This document shows positions 7,547 through 15,232 of a stretch of 34,839 bases of DNA, in pieces. The stretch is from Candidatus Aphodenecus pullistercoris (GTDB taxonomy: Bacteria > Spirochaetota > Spirochaetia > Sphaerochaetales > Sphaerochaetaceae): positions 1 through 34,839 of the forward strand of contig JADIMU010000032.1 in assembly GCA_017694495.1 (NCBI GenBank), read 5' to 3'. Numbering within the stretch: the first letter of the stretch is position 1; each line of letters opens with the position of its first letter. Under the pieces are notes generated by a model. That model was not told where the DNA came from. It saw only the letters and a program-made list of their open reading frames with translations, and did not search any database. The translations under genes and the position numbers were made by a program.

Positions 7547-8476
7547 ATGACAAAGTACATTATCAAACGCCTCATCGGCATGATACCTACCCTATTCATC
7601 ATCGTCACTCTCAGCTTCTTCATTGTCCGCATCGCACCGGGCGGTCCTTTCGATGGCGAGAGGGCCCTTCCCGAGGTCGTCAAGCGGAACATCGAAGCGA
7701 AATACCACCTCGACGAGCCTCTGGTCGTCCAGTATGGACGCTACCTCTTCGACGTGCTCAGGGGAGACCTGGGCCCGAGCTACAAGTACAAGGACTATGA
7801 TGTCAACACCCTGATCGCGGCCTCCCTGCCCAACTCGATCGTCCTGGGAACAATGGCCATGATAGTGGCCTTGGTCTTCGGAATATCGTTGGGTACGCTG
7901 GCGGCGGTCAGACAGAACACGATACTGGACTACATACCCATGATACTTGCCGCCTTCGGACTGTCGATACCGCTCTTCGTCTTCGCACCGCTGCTGCAGC
8001 AGATCTTCTGCATGTGGCTGGGGTGGTTCCCGACGACGGGCTGGTTCATGAACGGGGCCAGTCTGAGGACGGCAGTCCTGCCCACAATCGCCCTGTCCTT
8101 CGCCTACTATGCCGACATCGCGCGCCTTACCCGCTCCAGCATGGTCGAGACGCTGCGCAGCGACTACATCCGCACGGCGCGTGCGAAGGGCATGAAGAAC
8201 AGCACGATCGTCTTCAAGCACGCCATGAAGGGCGCGATGCTGCCTATCGTCTCCTACCTGGGCCCCGCCTTCGCAGGCATCCTGACCGGCTCGATCGTCG
8301 TCGAGCAGGTCTTCCTCGTCCCCGGACTCGGCAAGTTCTTCGTCCAGTCCTCCTTCAACCGCGACTATACCCTCATCGTCGGTGTCGTCATCGTCTACTC
8401 GGTGATCCTGATAGTCATGAACTTCATCGTGGACATCGTCTACGCCTTCCTCGACCCGAGGATCAGCTACAAGTAA
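7547..8476 (+). CDS. oppB: Oligopeptide ABC transporter permease OppB
   Basis: This is one of two inner-membrane permeases of a peptide importer, 309 residues with six predicted membrane segments. It begins TKYIIKRLIGMIPTLFIIVTLSFF and carries the family's APGGPF block in the first external segment. The cytoplasmic coupling loop reads RLTRSSMVETLRSDYIRTARAKGM, the EAA-type motif that contacts the ATPases. The C-terminal VEQVFLVPGLGKFFVQSSFNRDYTLIVGVVI is typical of the OppB/DppB family. A weak GAGG lies before the ATG. It is first in an oppB-C-D-F operon; the binding protein is encoded separately downstream. Confidence 0.95.
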   Translation: MTKYIIKRLIGMIPTLFIIVTLSFFIVRIAPGGPFDGERALPEVVKRNIEAKYHLDEPLVVQYGRYLFDVLRGDLGPSYKYKDYDVNTLIAASLPNSIVLGTMAMIVALVFGISLGTLAAVRQNTILDYIPMILAAFGLSIPLFVFAPLLQQIFCMWLGWFPTTGWFMNGASLRTAVLPTIALSFAYYADIARLTRSSMVETLRSDYIRTARAKGMKNSTIVFKHAMKGAMLPIVSYLGPAFAGILTGSIVVEQVFLVPGLGKFFVQSSFNRDYTLIVGVVIVYSVILIVMNFIVDIVYAFLDPRISYK

Positions 8477-8486
8477 GGAGGCGGCA

Positions 8487-10091
8487 ATGGCAATATTCAA
8501 AAGAAAGGACAAGATGGTCGCCACCAACGAGTTCGACCAGGTCATCGTCGGAACCAGCCTTACGAAGGAGGCCTGGAAGAGGCTGAGGAAGAACAAGCTG
8601 GCCGTCCTTGGCGGCATCATAGTCATCATCTACTCCCTGGTGGCCATCTTCGCCGACTTCCTGCCCCTCTACCCATACGACGAAGCCATCCCCGACCACA
8701 AGAACCTGCGCCCCTCCCTTACGAGGACGGCCGGTGACCTCATGCTTGAGCAGGAGATGAAGAACCTCTTCTTCCAGGCCTACAGGCAGGGACGCCTTCC
8801 CGTCGACGAGGAGGAGGCTGCCATGATCGAGGACTGGGTCGCCAACAACAAGACCAACGACGTCTGGGACTTCGTCTACCAGCGCGGCATGGAATGCATC
8901 GCCGATGGCACCTTCGAGTGGAACTCCTCCGAGCAGAGGCGCATCGACAGGATGCTCGACGACATCGAGACCGAGACGCAGATCACGATCAATGAGGTCA
9001 GCGTCATCAACGAGGACGGCAGCAGGACCAACATCGAGGCCATGGGCTATGAGGAGCTGCGCGACCTCTACGCCTCCCTCCTCGGCGTCGACCTGACAGT
9101 CCTGGAGGAGTCCCTCTACAACGAAGTGCGCGCCGCCGTGTCCAACCAGCTCAGGACGAACGACAGCACCCTCTCCGGTGAGGACCTCGACGCGGCCATC
9201 GAGCTCGAGATGACCGGTCTGGGAGACGAGGGCATCCACGACAGGGCCATGACGAACCTGATCGGCTACATCGAGCAGCTCGCCCAGCGCGGCGCCAACA
9301 GCGACATCAACGCGATGATCCGTGAAGGCAGCATGCAGTTCCCCTACAAGGGAACCTTCGACCTCTCCAACGGCCTGCACGTCGAACTCGAGGTCACCAA
9401 GATGCATGAGAGGCGCTACATCTTCGGCACCGACTACCTCGGACGCGACCTCCTGTCGAGGATCATCTACGGCAGCCAGGTCTCAATCGCGGTCGGCCTC
9501 ATCGGAACCGTCACCTCGATCCTCATCGGCATCCTGGTCGGCTCCATCGCCGGCTACGTGGGAGGCAAGGTCGACTACTACCTGATGCGCTTCGTCGACA
9601 TCATGTACGGTCTACCCTACATGCTCCTGGTCATCATCTGCATGGCCATCTTCGGGCGCAAGATCACGAACCTCTACTTCGCCCTGGCCATCGTCTCATG
9701 GCTGACGATCGCCCGAATGGTCCGTGGACAGATCATGAGCCTGAAGAACCAGGAGTACGTCGAGGCTGCCCGCAGCATGGGCGTGAGCACCTTCAGCATC
9801 ATCATGCACCACATGATACCCAACAGCCTTTCGATCATCATCGTCTACTCGACGATCAGGATTCCGAACTTCATCATGCAGGAGAGCTTCCTCTCCTTCC
9901 TTGGACTCGGTGTCCAGGCCCCGCTCGCATCCTGGGGCTCGCTGATCGGCGACGCTGTCAGCTCCATGGCGCTCTACCCCTACAAGCTGATCATCCCCTC
10001 GATCATCATGGTCATCTTCCTCTTCTCGATGAACTTCCTCGGCGACGGCCTGAGGGACGCATTCGACCCGCAGAGCAAGAACCAGCTTTAA
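8487..10091 (+). CDS. oppC: Oligopeptide ABC transporter permease OppC with large extra periplasmic domain
   Basis: This is the second permease of the peptide importer. It has 534 residues, while OppC proteins are usually near 300. The first membrane segment (about residues 38-58) is normal. The conserved FGTDYLGRDLLSRIIYG starts only at about residue 313, and the remaining membrane domain with the coupling motif VRGQIMSLKNQEYVEAARSMG follows normally. Between them lie about 230 mostly charged, helical residues (for example LEQEMKNLFFQAYRQGR and DEEEAAMIEDWV) predicted outside the membrane. Codon use does not differ from the flanks and the frame is intact, so this looks like a genuine domain insertion. 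AAGGAGG lies before the ATG. Confidence 0.93.
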   Translation: MAIFKRKDKMVATNEFDQVIVGTSLTKEAWKRLRKNKLAVLGGIIVIIYSLVAIFADFLPLYPYDEAIPDHKNLRPSLTRTAGDLMLEQEMKNLFFQAYRQGRLPVDEEEAAMIEDWVANNKTNDVWDFVYQRGMECIADGTFEWNSSEQRRIDRMLDDIETETQITINEVSVINEDGSRTNIEAMGYEELRDLYASLLGVDLTVLEESLYNEVRAAVSNQLRTNDSTLSGEDLDAAIELEMTGLGDEGIHDRAMTNLIGYIEQLAQRGANSDINAMIREGSMQFPYKGTFDLSNGLHVELEVTKMHERRYIFGTDYLGRDLLSRIIYGSQVSIAVGLIGTVTSILIGILVGSIAGYVGGKVDYYLMRFVDIMYGLPYMLLVIICMAIFGRKITNLYFALAIVSWLTIARMVRGQIMSLKNQEYVEAARSMGVSTFSIIMHHMIPNSLSIIIVYSTIRIPNFIMQESFLSFLGLGVQAPLASWGSLIGDAVSSMALYPYKLIIPSIIMVIFLFSMNFLGDGLRDAFDPQSKNQL

Positions 10092-10103
10092 GGAGGAGAG
10101 AAA

Positions 10104-11132
10104 ATGAGCACATTCAAGGACGCAAACGTACTGCTCGAGGTCAAGGACCTCAAGACATACTTCAAGACCGACAACGGCATCCTCAAGGCCGTCGACGGCG
10201 TCTCCTTCACAGTGCATGAGGGAGAGACCGTCGGCCTGGTCGGAGAGTCCGGCTGCGGCAAGAGCGTGACGAACCTCTCGATCATGCGCCTCGTCCCCTC
10301 GCCTCCCGGCAAGATCGTCGGCGGCGAGGTCCTCTACCGCGGACAGGACATAATGAAGCTCAGCGAGAAGGAGCTGAGGAGCATAAGGGGCAACAAGATC
10401 TCGATGATCTTCCAGGACCCGATGACCAGCCTCAACCCCTACCTGAGGATCTCCACGCAGATGATCGAGACGATCAGGCTGCACCAGGACATGACGAAGC
10501 AGGAGGCCAGGGAGAGGGCCATCCACATGCTCAAGCTTGTGGGCATCCCCTCCGCCGAGTCGAAGGTCGACTGCTATCCCCACCAGTTCTCCGGTGGAAT
10601 GAGGCAGCGCGTCATGATCGCCATGGCGCTGAGCTGCAACGCCGACCTTCTGGTCGCCGACGAGCCCACCACGGCCCTCGACGTCACGATCCAGGCCCAG
10701 ATCCTCGAGCTGATCAAGCGCATCAGCCAGGAGCTGAAGACGGCCGTCATCCTGATCACCCATGACCTGGGCGTCGTCGCCGGCATGTGCGACAAGGTCT
10801 GCGTCATGTACGCCGGGCGCATCGTCGAGTCCGCCCTTACCGATGAGCTCTACGAGAACCCGACCCATCCCTACACCCAAGGCCTCATCGCCTCTGTTCC
10901 CAAAATGGATGGAAAGAAGGAGGAGAGGCTCTTCTCGATCGAGGGCCAGCCGCCCAACGTCATCGATCTGCCCCCCTGCTGCCCCTTCCACCCCAGGTGC
11001 CACAAGGTGTGCGACGTCTGTCAGCACGCCTATCCGCCAGTCAAGCAGGTGGGAGATGACCACTATGTCGCCTGCTGGCTCGCATGCAGCGAGGAAGAGA
11101 GGCAAGCAGCCCTCAAAGGAGGTGAGATTTGA
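10104..11132 (+). CDS. oppD: Oligopeptide ABC transporter ATPase OppD
   Basis: This cytoplasmic ATPase energises peptide import with OppF. It is 342 residues long. Walker A GESGCGKS lies at residues 47-54, the Q-loop in MIFQDPMTSLNP, the signature in FSGGMRQRVMIAMAL, Walker B in LLVADEPTTALDVT and the switch His in ITHDLGVVAGMC. The C-terminal oligopeptide-family domain is present, with the iron-sulfur-type cysteine cluster CCPFHPRC, CDVC and CW seen in OppD/DppD. AAGGAGGAG precedes the ATG. The stop overlaps the start of oppF. Confidence 0.96.
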   Translation: MSTFKDANVLLEVKDLKTYFKTDNGILKAVDGVSFTVHEGETVGLVGESGCGKSVTNLSIMRLVPSPPGKIVGGEVLYRGQDIMKLSEKELRSIRGNKISMIFQDPMTSLNPYLRISTQMIETIRLHQDMTKQEARERAIHMLKLVGIPSAESKVDCYPHQFSGGMRQRVMIAMALSCNADLLVADEPTTALDVTIQAQILELIKRISQELKTAVILITHDLGVVAGMCDKVCVMYAGRIVESALTDELYENPTHPYTQGLIASVPKMDGKKEERLFSIEGQPPNVIDLPPCCPFHPRCHKVCDVCQHAYPPVKQVGDDHYVACWLACSEEERQAALKGGEI

Positions 11133-12241
11133 GCACAGACAAGGAACTCATACTGTCCGTAAAGGACCTCAGACAGCACTTCCCCATCGACGGAGGTGGC
11201 ATCTTCAAGAAGACTGTAGGCTTTGTGCGCGCCGTCGACGGCATCAGCTTCGACGTCTACAAGGGTGAGACCGTCGGCATCGTCGGCGAGTCGGGCTGCG
11301 GAAAGAGCACGACGGTGCGATCGATCGCCCAGCTCTACAAGCCGACCACCGGAGAGATCCTTTTCCACGGCGTCGACCTGTGCAAGGCCGACAGAGAGAC
11401 CCTCCTCAAGGAGAGGAGGAACATCCAGATGATCTTCCAGGACCCCTACGCCTCACTCGATCCCAGGATGACGGTGCGCAACATCATCATGGAGCCGCTG
11501 AGGGTCTACAACAGGCGTGGCCTTCTGGACCGCAAGTACAGCGAGGATGAGCTCGACGCCCAGGTCAAGGACCTCATGGACAAGGTCGGCATCAACCGCG
11601 CCTTCGTCAACCGTTATCCGCACGAGTTCTCCGGTGGACAGAGGCAGAGGATTGGCATCGCCCGCGCCCTCGCCCTCAAGCCTGAGATCATCCTCGCCGA
11701 CGAGCCCGTATCAGCGCTGGACGTCTCGATTCAGGCCCAGATCCTGAACCTGATCAGCGACATCCAGAAGGAGATGGGAATCACCTTCATCTTCATCGCC
11801 CACGACCTTGGCGTCATACAGCACATCTCGCACCGCGTCATCGTCATGTATCTGGGCAAGATCATGGAGATCGCCTCCTCGGATGACCTCTACGCCCAGC
11901 CCATGCACCCCTACACCCAGGCCCTGCTCTCGGCGGCCCCCATTCCCGACCCCAAGGTCGAGAGGACGCGCAAGAGGATCGTCCTGGAGGGCGACGTCCC
12001 TTCCCCCGACAAGGAGAGGCACCAGTGCTACTTCTACGACAGGTGCTCCAAGAGAATGGACAAGTGCGCATGCTGCCAGCCCCCGATGTTCGACTGCGGC
12101 AACGGCCACAAGGTCGCATGCTTCCTCTACGACGACAAGCCTGTCGCCGAGCCGGCCAACGACAATCCGACTCCCGGTGAGCTCAAGCTCCGCGAGAAGG
12201 AGGAGAGGAAGGCCGCAAGAGCCAAGGCCAGCCAGAACTGA
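11129..12241 (+). CDS. oppF: Oligopeptide ABC transporter ATPase OppF
   Basis: This is the second ATPase of the peptide importer, 370 residues. Walker A GESGCGKS is at residues 53-60, followed by MIFQDPYASLDPRM, the signature FSGGQRQRIGIARAL, Walker B IILADEPVSALDVS and switch AHDLGVIQH. The C-terminal domain carries the cysteine set CYFYDRC, CACC and C. The start is TTG, overlapping the oppD stop as TTGA, with a perfect AAAGGAGGT 5 nt upstream; no nearer ATG or GTG is in frame. The last 40 residues are a charged tail rich in Lys, Glu and Ala. A hairpin terminator follows. Confidence 0.95.
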   Translation: MSTDKELILSVKDLRQHFPIDGGGIFKKTVGFVRAVDGISFDVYKGETVGIVGESGCGKSTTVRSIAQLYKPTTGEILFHGVDLCKADRETLLKERRNIQMIFQDPYASLDPRMTVRNIIMEPLRVYNRRGLLDRKYSEDELDAQVKDLMDKVGINRAFVNRYPHEFSGGQRQRIGIARALALKPEIILADEPVSALDVSIQAQILNLISDIQKEMGITFIFIAHDLGVIQHISHRVIVMYLGKIMEIASSDDLYAQPMHPYTQALLSAAPIPDPKVERTRKRIVLEGDVPSPDKERHQCYFYDRCSKRMDKCACCQPPMFDCGNGHKVACFLYDDKPVAEPANDNPTPGELKLREKEERKAARAKASQN

Positions 12242-12257
12242 GAAGACCGAATCGACT

Positions 12258-12286
12258 GCAAAGCCTCCCTGCCCGGGAGGCTTTGC
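12258..12286 (+). terminator. Bidirectional terminator between oppF and the convergent membrane gene
   Basis: A perfect 12-bp stem (GCAAAGCCTCCC with its complement) has a 5-nt loop. It lies 16 nt after the oppF stop and just beyond the stop of the opposing gene, and can serve both. Confidence 0.75.
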
Positions 12287-12291
12287 CACAT

Positions 12292-12855
12292 TCAGCGCAG
12301 CCTCGACCGCAGTCCCGTCTCCAGGACGCTCCTGTCGATGTCCAGTGCAAGGCCGGTAAGTCGGGCCAGCGTCTTGGCAAGCTCCTCTATCCTGAGGCCA
12401 TCACGCTTGGCCGTACCGATCTCGATATTGACGTAGTCGGCACCCTCGCTGTCGAAGTTGAGCCTCAGCGAGCTCATCTCCTTGTGCCTCCAGCTGGGCT
12501 TTACAGACTCCGTCCCCTCCCCGATACCCTTGTAGAAGTGGCGCACGGCGATGCAATCGATCTCATCGTAGGAGTGCACTGTACGTCTGACGAAGGGGCC
12601 GAGTCCGGTGATCGAGGAGGCGCTGCGGCTGGCCTTGTCGAAGACCCACTCGTCCCGATAGAAGGCGACAAGCAGGAAGAGGATGGCGAAGATGATGGGC
12701 ACTATGGCCGATGCCGACATGAGACCTTCGGCTATGTAGCTCGCCAGGCCCAGGGCCAGGACGATGGCGAAGGCCAGGGCGAAGATCCTCGTGACGATTG
12801 TGGTCGAATAGACGATGCGACCATCCTTCTTCCGGTGCACTCTGTATCTGAACAT
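12292..12855 (-). CDS. Membrane protein with PH-like cytoplasmic part, unknown
   Basis: The product has 187 residues with two membrane segments (about residues 22-42 and 47-66). A soluble part follows beginning YRDEWVFDKASRSASSITGLGPFVRR, with alternating hydrophobic residues as in bacterial PH-like (YdbT/YcxB type) membrane proteins. That resemblance is weak and no function is claimed. The ATG at 12855 is chosen because a -35 TTGTCT, 17 nt and a -10 TAGTAT end 7 nt before it. A longer in-frame version starting near 12984 would run back to the edge of the intron remnant and contains no convincing start. Confidence 0.7.
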   Translation of the reverse strand: MFRYRVHRKKDGRIVYSTTIVTRIFALAFAIVLALGLASYIAEGLMSASAIVPIIFAILFLLVAFYRDEWVFDKASRSASSITGLGPFVRRTVHSYDEIDCIAVRHFYKGIGEGTESVKPSWRHKEMSSLRLNFDSEGADYVNIEIGTAKRDGLRIEELAKTLARLTGLALDIDRSVLETGLRSRLR

Positions 12856-12862
12856 GTAAGGA

Positions 12863-12891
12863 ATACTAGCCCTGGCAGGGAGGAAAGACAA
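12863..12891 (-). promoter_or_regulatory. Leaderless-type promoter of the PH-like membrane protein gene
   Basis: On the minus strand TTGTCT (12891-12886), 17 nt and TAGTAT (12868-12863) are followed by 7 nt and ATG. Confidence 0.6.
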
Positions 12892-12986
12892 TCGGAATCT
12901 GGATTCTTGTCCAGCGAATGCATGCAAAACTTGGATTTTCTGGATCAGGTCAAACTGCTTCGGAACTATAGAGTTCATATTCATCT

Positions 12987-13075
12987 GAACCGCCGTATAC
13001 CGACCGGTACGTACGGTGGTGTGAGAGGAAAGCTCTCAAGGATGGAAAAAATCCCTGAGAGCCTACCTACTCGAT
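12987..13075 (+). mobile_element. Orphan group II intron 3' end (domains V and VI)
   Basis: Positions 12987-13021 read as the catalytic domain V hairpin of a bacterial group II intron, beginning GAACCGCCGTATACC and ending GTACGTACGGTGGTG. Its base stem ACCGCCGT pairs with ACGGTGGT, and its tip TACC pairs with GGTA. The linker TGAGAGG and a strong hairpin (GCTCTCA at 13032-13038 with TGAGAGC at 13056-13062, plus inner GGAT/ATCC) make domain VI. The sequence closes with CCTACCTACTCGAT, the usual 3' end. No maturase/reverse transcriptase reading frame and no 5' intron domains are present, so it is a fragment or a heavily reduced intron. Confidence 0.8.
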
Positions 13076-13103
13076 TTTTTCTGCGATGAGCTATGCAGAA
13101 AAA

Positions 13104-13134
13104 TGCATGAAGGGTGCATGAAAATCTGATTTTC
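13104..13134 (+). promoter_or_regulatory. Repeat and palindrome upstream of oppA
   Basis: TGCATGAA occurs at 13104-13111 and again at 13115-13122, an 11-bp step that puts both copies on one face of the helix. The second copy runs into the perfect palindrome GAAAATCTGATTTTC (13120-13134). This lies 15 nt before the -35 box of oppA and is a candidate regulator site. Confidence 0.45.
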
Positions 13135-13148
13135 CTTCCTCAAAGTGC

Positions 13149-13176
13149 TGGACTTTTTTTCCTCCAAAGGTATAAG
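13149..13176 (+). promoter_or_regulatory. oppA promoter
   Basis: TGGACT (13149-13154), a T-rich 16-nt spacer and TATAAG (13171-13176) lie 31 nt before the ATG. A TTGGAGG site at 13198-13204 shows that this gene, unlike several others here, has a normal leader. Confidence 0.55.
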
Positions 13177-13207
13177 GTCACACCATAAAACACCAATTGG
13201 AGGTTCT

Positions 13208-14944
13208 ATGAGAAAACTTGGATTGATCCTGCTTGCTCTGCTGGTCACCTGTTCCTTCGCCTTCGCAGGCGGAGCCAGCGAGACCCAGGCAGTCGCGGTC
13301 ACAGCGGCGCCTGTCACCACGCAGACCACCGCTACTGATACATCCGCCAGCACCACGACGGATGTCCCCGAGGAGTCCCACATCGGTATCGTCACCGGTA
13401 CGGTCTCCCAGAGCGAGGACGACCCCCTGATGAAGGCCGTCACGTTCACGATCGCCAACGGCGCAGAGCCGGAGTCCCTTGACCCGAGCCAGATCCAGGG
13501 TGTTCCCGAGCACAGGATTTTCGAGGCCCTCTTCGAGGGTCTGGTCGCAGTCGATCCCCAGACTGCGGATGGAGTTCCCGGTGTCGCAGAGAGCTGGGAT
13601 GTCAGCGATGACGGTCTGACCTACACCTTCCACCTCAGGGAGGATGCCGTCTGGTCCGATGGTGTGCCTATCACAGCAGATGACGTCGTCTACTCCTGGC
13701 TGCGCGAGCTCGCTCCCGAGACGGCATCTCCCTACGCCTGGTTCCCCGCGATGTTCATCGCCGGTGCCACCGAGTACAATGCCGGTGAGGTCGGACCTGA
13801 GGCTGTCCAGATCAGGGCGGTCGACGACCACACCTTCGAGATGACGCTGATCGGACCCCTCCCCTACGTCATCGGCGCCCTGTGCCACTACTCTTTCGGC
13901 ATCGTGCCCCAGCACGCCATCGAGAAGTACGGCCAGGCTTGGACACAGCCCGAGAACTTCGTCGGCAACGGACCCTTCGTCCTGACCGAGCATGTTCCCC
14001 AGGACAGGATCGTCTGTGAGAAGAACCCGCTCTACTGGGATGCCGAGAACGTCGCCCTCGACGAGGTCGTCTTCCTCGCTTCCGACGACACCGCCACGAA
14101 CTACAACATGTACGTCTCCGGCGAGGTCGACTGGAACACCTCAATCGATCTGAACAACTTCGACCAGATCTCCATGAGGACGGACTACCAGGTCGCTCCC
14201 CAGCTGTCCACCTACTACTACACGATCAACGTCACCGAGCCTCCCTTCGATGATCCCCTCGTCCGCAAGGCCGTCAGCTACGCCATCGACCGCGAGGAGC
14301 TCGTCTACTCCGTCACCCGCGCCGGACAGATCCCCTGCTGGGGCATCGTCCCCGAGATGGCCGGCTACGAGCCTCTTGAGGAGAGCGACATCGGCGGATC
14401 CCTCTACGATCCCGACTATGCCCGTGAGCTTCTGGCCCAGGCCGGCTACCCGAACGGTATCGGCTTCCCGACAGTCAGCATCCTCTACAACACGGATGAC
14501 GCCCACCGCCAGATCGCAGAATTCATCCAGCAGCAGCTGAAGGACAACCTGAACATCAACGTCGAGCTGGAGAACCAGGAGTGGGCCACCTACCTCGCCA
14601 ACAGGAACGCTGGAAACTTCCAGATCGCCCGCGCTGGCTGGGTCGGCGACTACCAGGATCCCAACACCTTCCTCGACATGTTCATCACCGGTGCCGGCAT
14701 GAACGGTGGAAAGTACTCCAACCCCGAGTACGATGCTCTGATCAACCAGGCCGCCAGGATGCCTGCTGGTGAGGAGAGGATGGCCACCCTCAAGGCCGCC
14801 GAGGACATCCTCATCAACCAGGACCAGGCCATCATCCCGCTCTACTTCTATGTCTCTCAGAACATGATCGACACCAACAAGTGGGGTGGCTGGTATCCCA
14901 ACACGATGGACTACCATCCGGTCAAGAACATCTACCTCAAGTAG
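13208..14944 (+). CDS. oppA: Oligopeptide-binding protein OppA
   Basis: This periplasmic binding protein of the SBP_bac_5 family delivers peptides to the OppBCDF transporter. The protein has 578 residues. The signal peptide MRKLGLILLALLVTCSFAFA is followed by GGASET, a mature end common in spirochaete binding proteins. A Thr/Ala/Val-rich linker runs to about residue 60. Core motifs include EPESLDPSQIQG, IFEALFEGLV, GVAESWDVSDDGLTYTFHLR, WSDGVPITADDVVYSW, FVGNGPFVL, VRKAVSYAIDRE and WVGDYQDPNTFLD. The ATG at 13208 has TTGGAGG 3 nt upstream; an in-frame upstream stretch from 13145 crosses the promoter and is not coding. It is separated from oppBCDF by a convergent gene and has its own promoter and terminator. 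Confidence 0.95.
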   Translation: MRKLGLILLALLVTCSFAFAGGASETQAVAVTAAPVTTQTTATDTSASTTTDVPEESHIGIVTGTVSQSEDDPLMKAVTFTIANGAEPESLDPSQIQGVPEHRIFEALFEGLVAVDPQTADGVPGVAESWDVSDDGLTYTFHLREDAVWSDGVPITADDVVYSWLRELAPETASPYAWFPAMFIAGATEYNAGEVGPEAVQIRAVDDHTFEMTLIGPLPYVIGALCHYSFGIVPQHAIEKYGQAWTQPENFVGNGPFVLTEHVPQDRIVCEKNPLYWDAENVALDEVVFLASDDTATNYNMYVSGEVDWNTSIDLNNFDQISMRTDYQVAPQLSTYYYTINVTEPPFDDPLVRKAVSYAIDREELVYSVTRAGQIPCWGIVPEMAGYEPLEESDIGGSLYDPDYARELLAQAGYPNGIGFPTVSILYNTDDAHRQIAEFIQQQLKDNLNINVELENQEWATYLANRNAGNFQIARAGWVGDYQDPNTFLDMFITGAGMNGGKYSNPEYDALINQAARMPAGEERMATLKAAEDILINQDQAIIPLYFYVSQNMIDTNKWGGWYPNTMDYHPVKNIYLK

Positions 14945-14965
14945 GTCAGAACTTGATCCATCCGC

Positions 14966-14999
14966 AAAGGCGTCCGGGCGACTGGGCGCCTTTCCTTAT
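14966..14999 (+). terminator. Terminator after oppA
   Basis: AAAGGCGTCC at 14966-14975 pairs with GGGCGCCTTT at 14984-14993 (one G-T pair). TTTCCTTATT follows. Confidence 0.85.
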
Positions 15000-15065
15000 T
15001 TCTGGGGCCACAATGTGGGGAGAAAGGGGGAAGGCCAAGCATCCCAGTCCGCACTCCCCCTCCCG

Positions 15066-15095
15066 TTGACCAAAGGCGCACTCTTGTGCTTAGCT
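15066..15095 (+). promoter_or_regulatory. Promoter of the thiamine transporter operon
   Basis: TTGACC (15066-15071), an 18-nt spacer ending in TGC, and TTAGCT (15090-15095) make a plausible extended -10 promoter. Its expected start lies at the 5' edge of the riboswitch. Confidence 0.5.
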
Positions 15096-15172
15096 GTCTC
15101 CTGTCCGGGGTGGCGTAAAGCCTGAGATCATACCCGAAACCTGATCTGGACAATACCAGCGTAGGGAGACTG
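15096..15172 (+). ncRNA. TPP riboswitch (THI element)
   Basis: The conserved aptamer core is plain: CGGGGTGGC, GCCTGAGATCATACCC, then ACCTGATCTGGACAATACC and AGCGTAGGGA. These are the pyrimidine-sensing (CTGAGA) and pyrophosphate-sensing (CCTGATCTGGATAATGCCAGCGTAGGGA-type) helices of the thiamine pyrophosphate riboswitch. The closing stem can form between 15096-15101 and 15165-15170. Downstream, AGCCC at 15195-15199 can pair with GGGCT at 15220-15224, covering the thiB ribosome site GGAGGG. CTGG at 15170-15173 could compete for part of the AGCCC strand. This suggests control of translation start, with TPP turning the operon off; no intrinsic terminator is seen in the platform. Confidence 0.93.
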
Positions 15173-15232
15173 GATGGAAACTCATACTTGTACCAGCCCA
15201 TGGATACATTCTATCTGGAGGGCTTCAGAAAT

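Noticed and set aside
6217-7800. 527-codon plus-strand open frame over the NAD(P)HX repair gene and into oppB
   Set aside because: It crosses the opp control region and two certain genes in the wrong frame and has no recognisable domain.
12856-12984. N-terminal extension of the minus-strand membrane protein
   Set aside because: It would read through a well-formed promoter and up to the intron remnant, with no ribosome site.
13032-13080. Domain VI hairpin read as an intrinsic terminator
   Set aside because: The T run is 13 nt beyond the stem and the intervening CCTACCTACTCGAT matches a group II intron end better.
13145-13207. Upstream start for oppA
   Set aside because: The segment contains the -10 box and leader. 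The signal peptide and Shine-Dalgarno fix the start at 13208.
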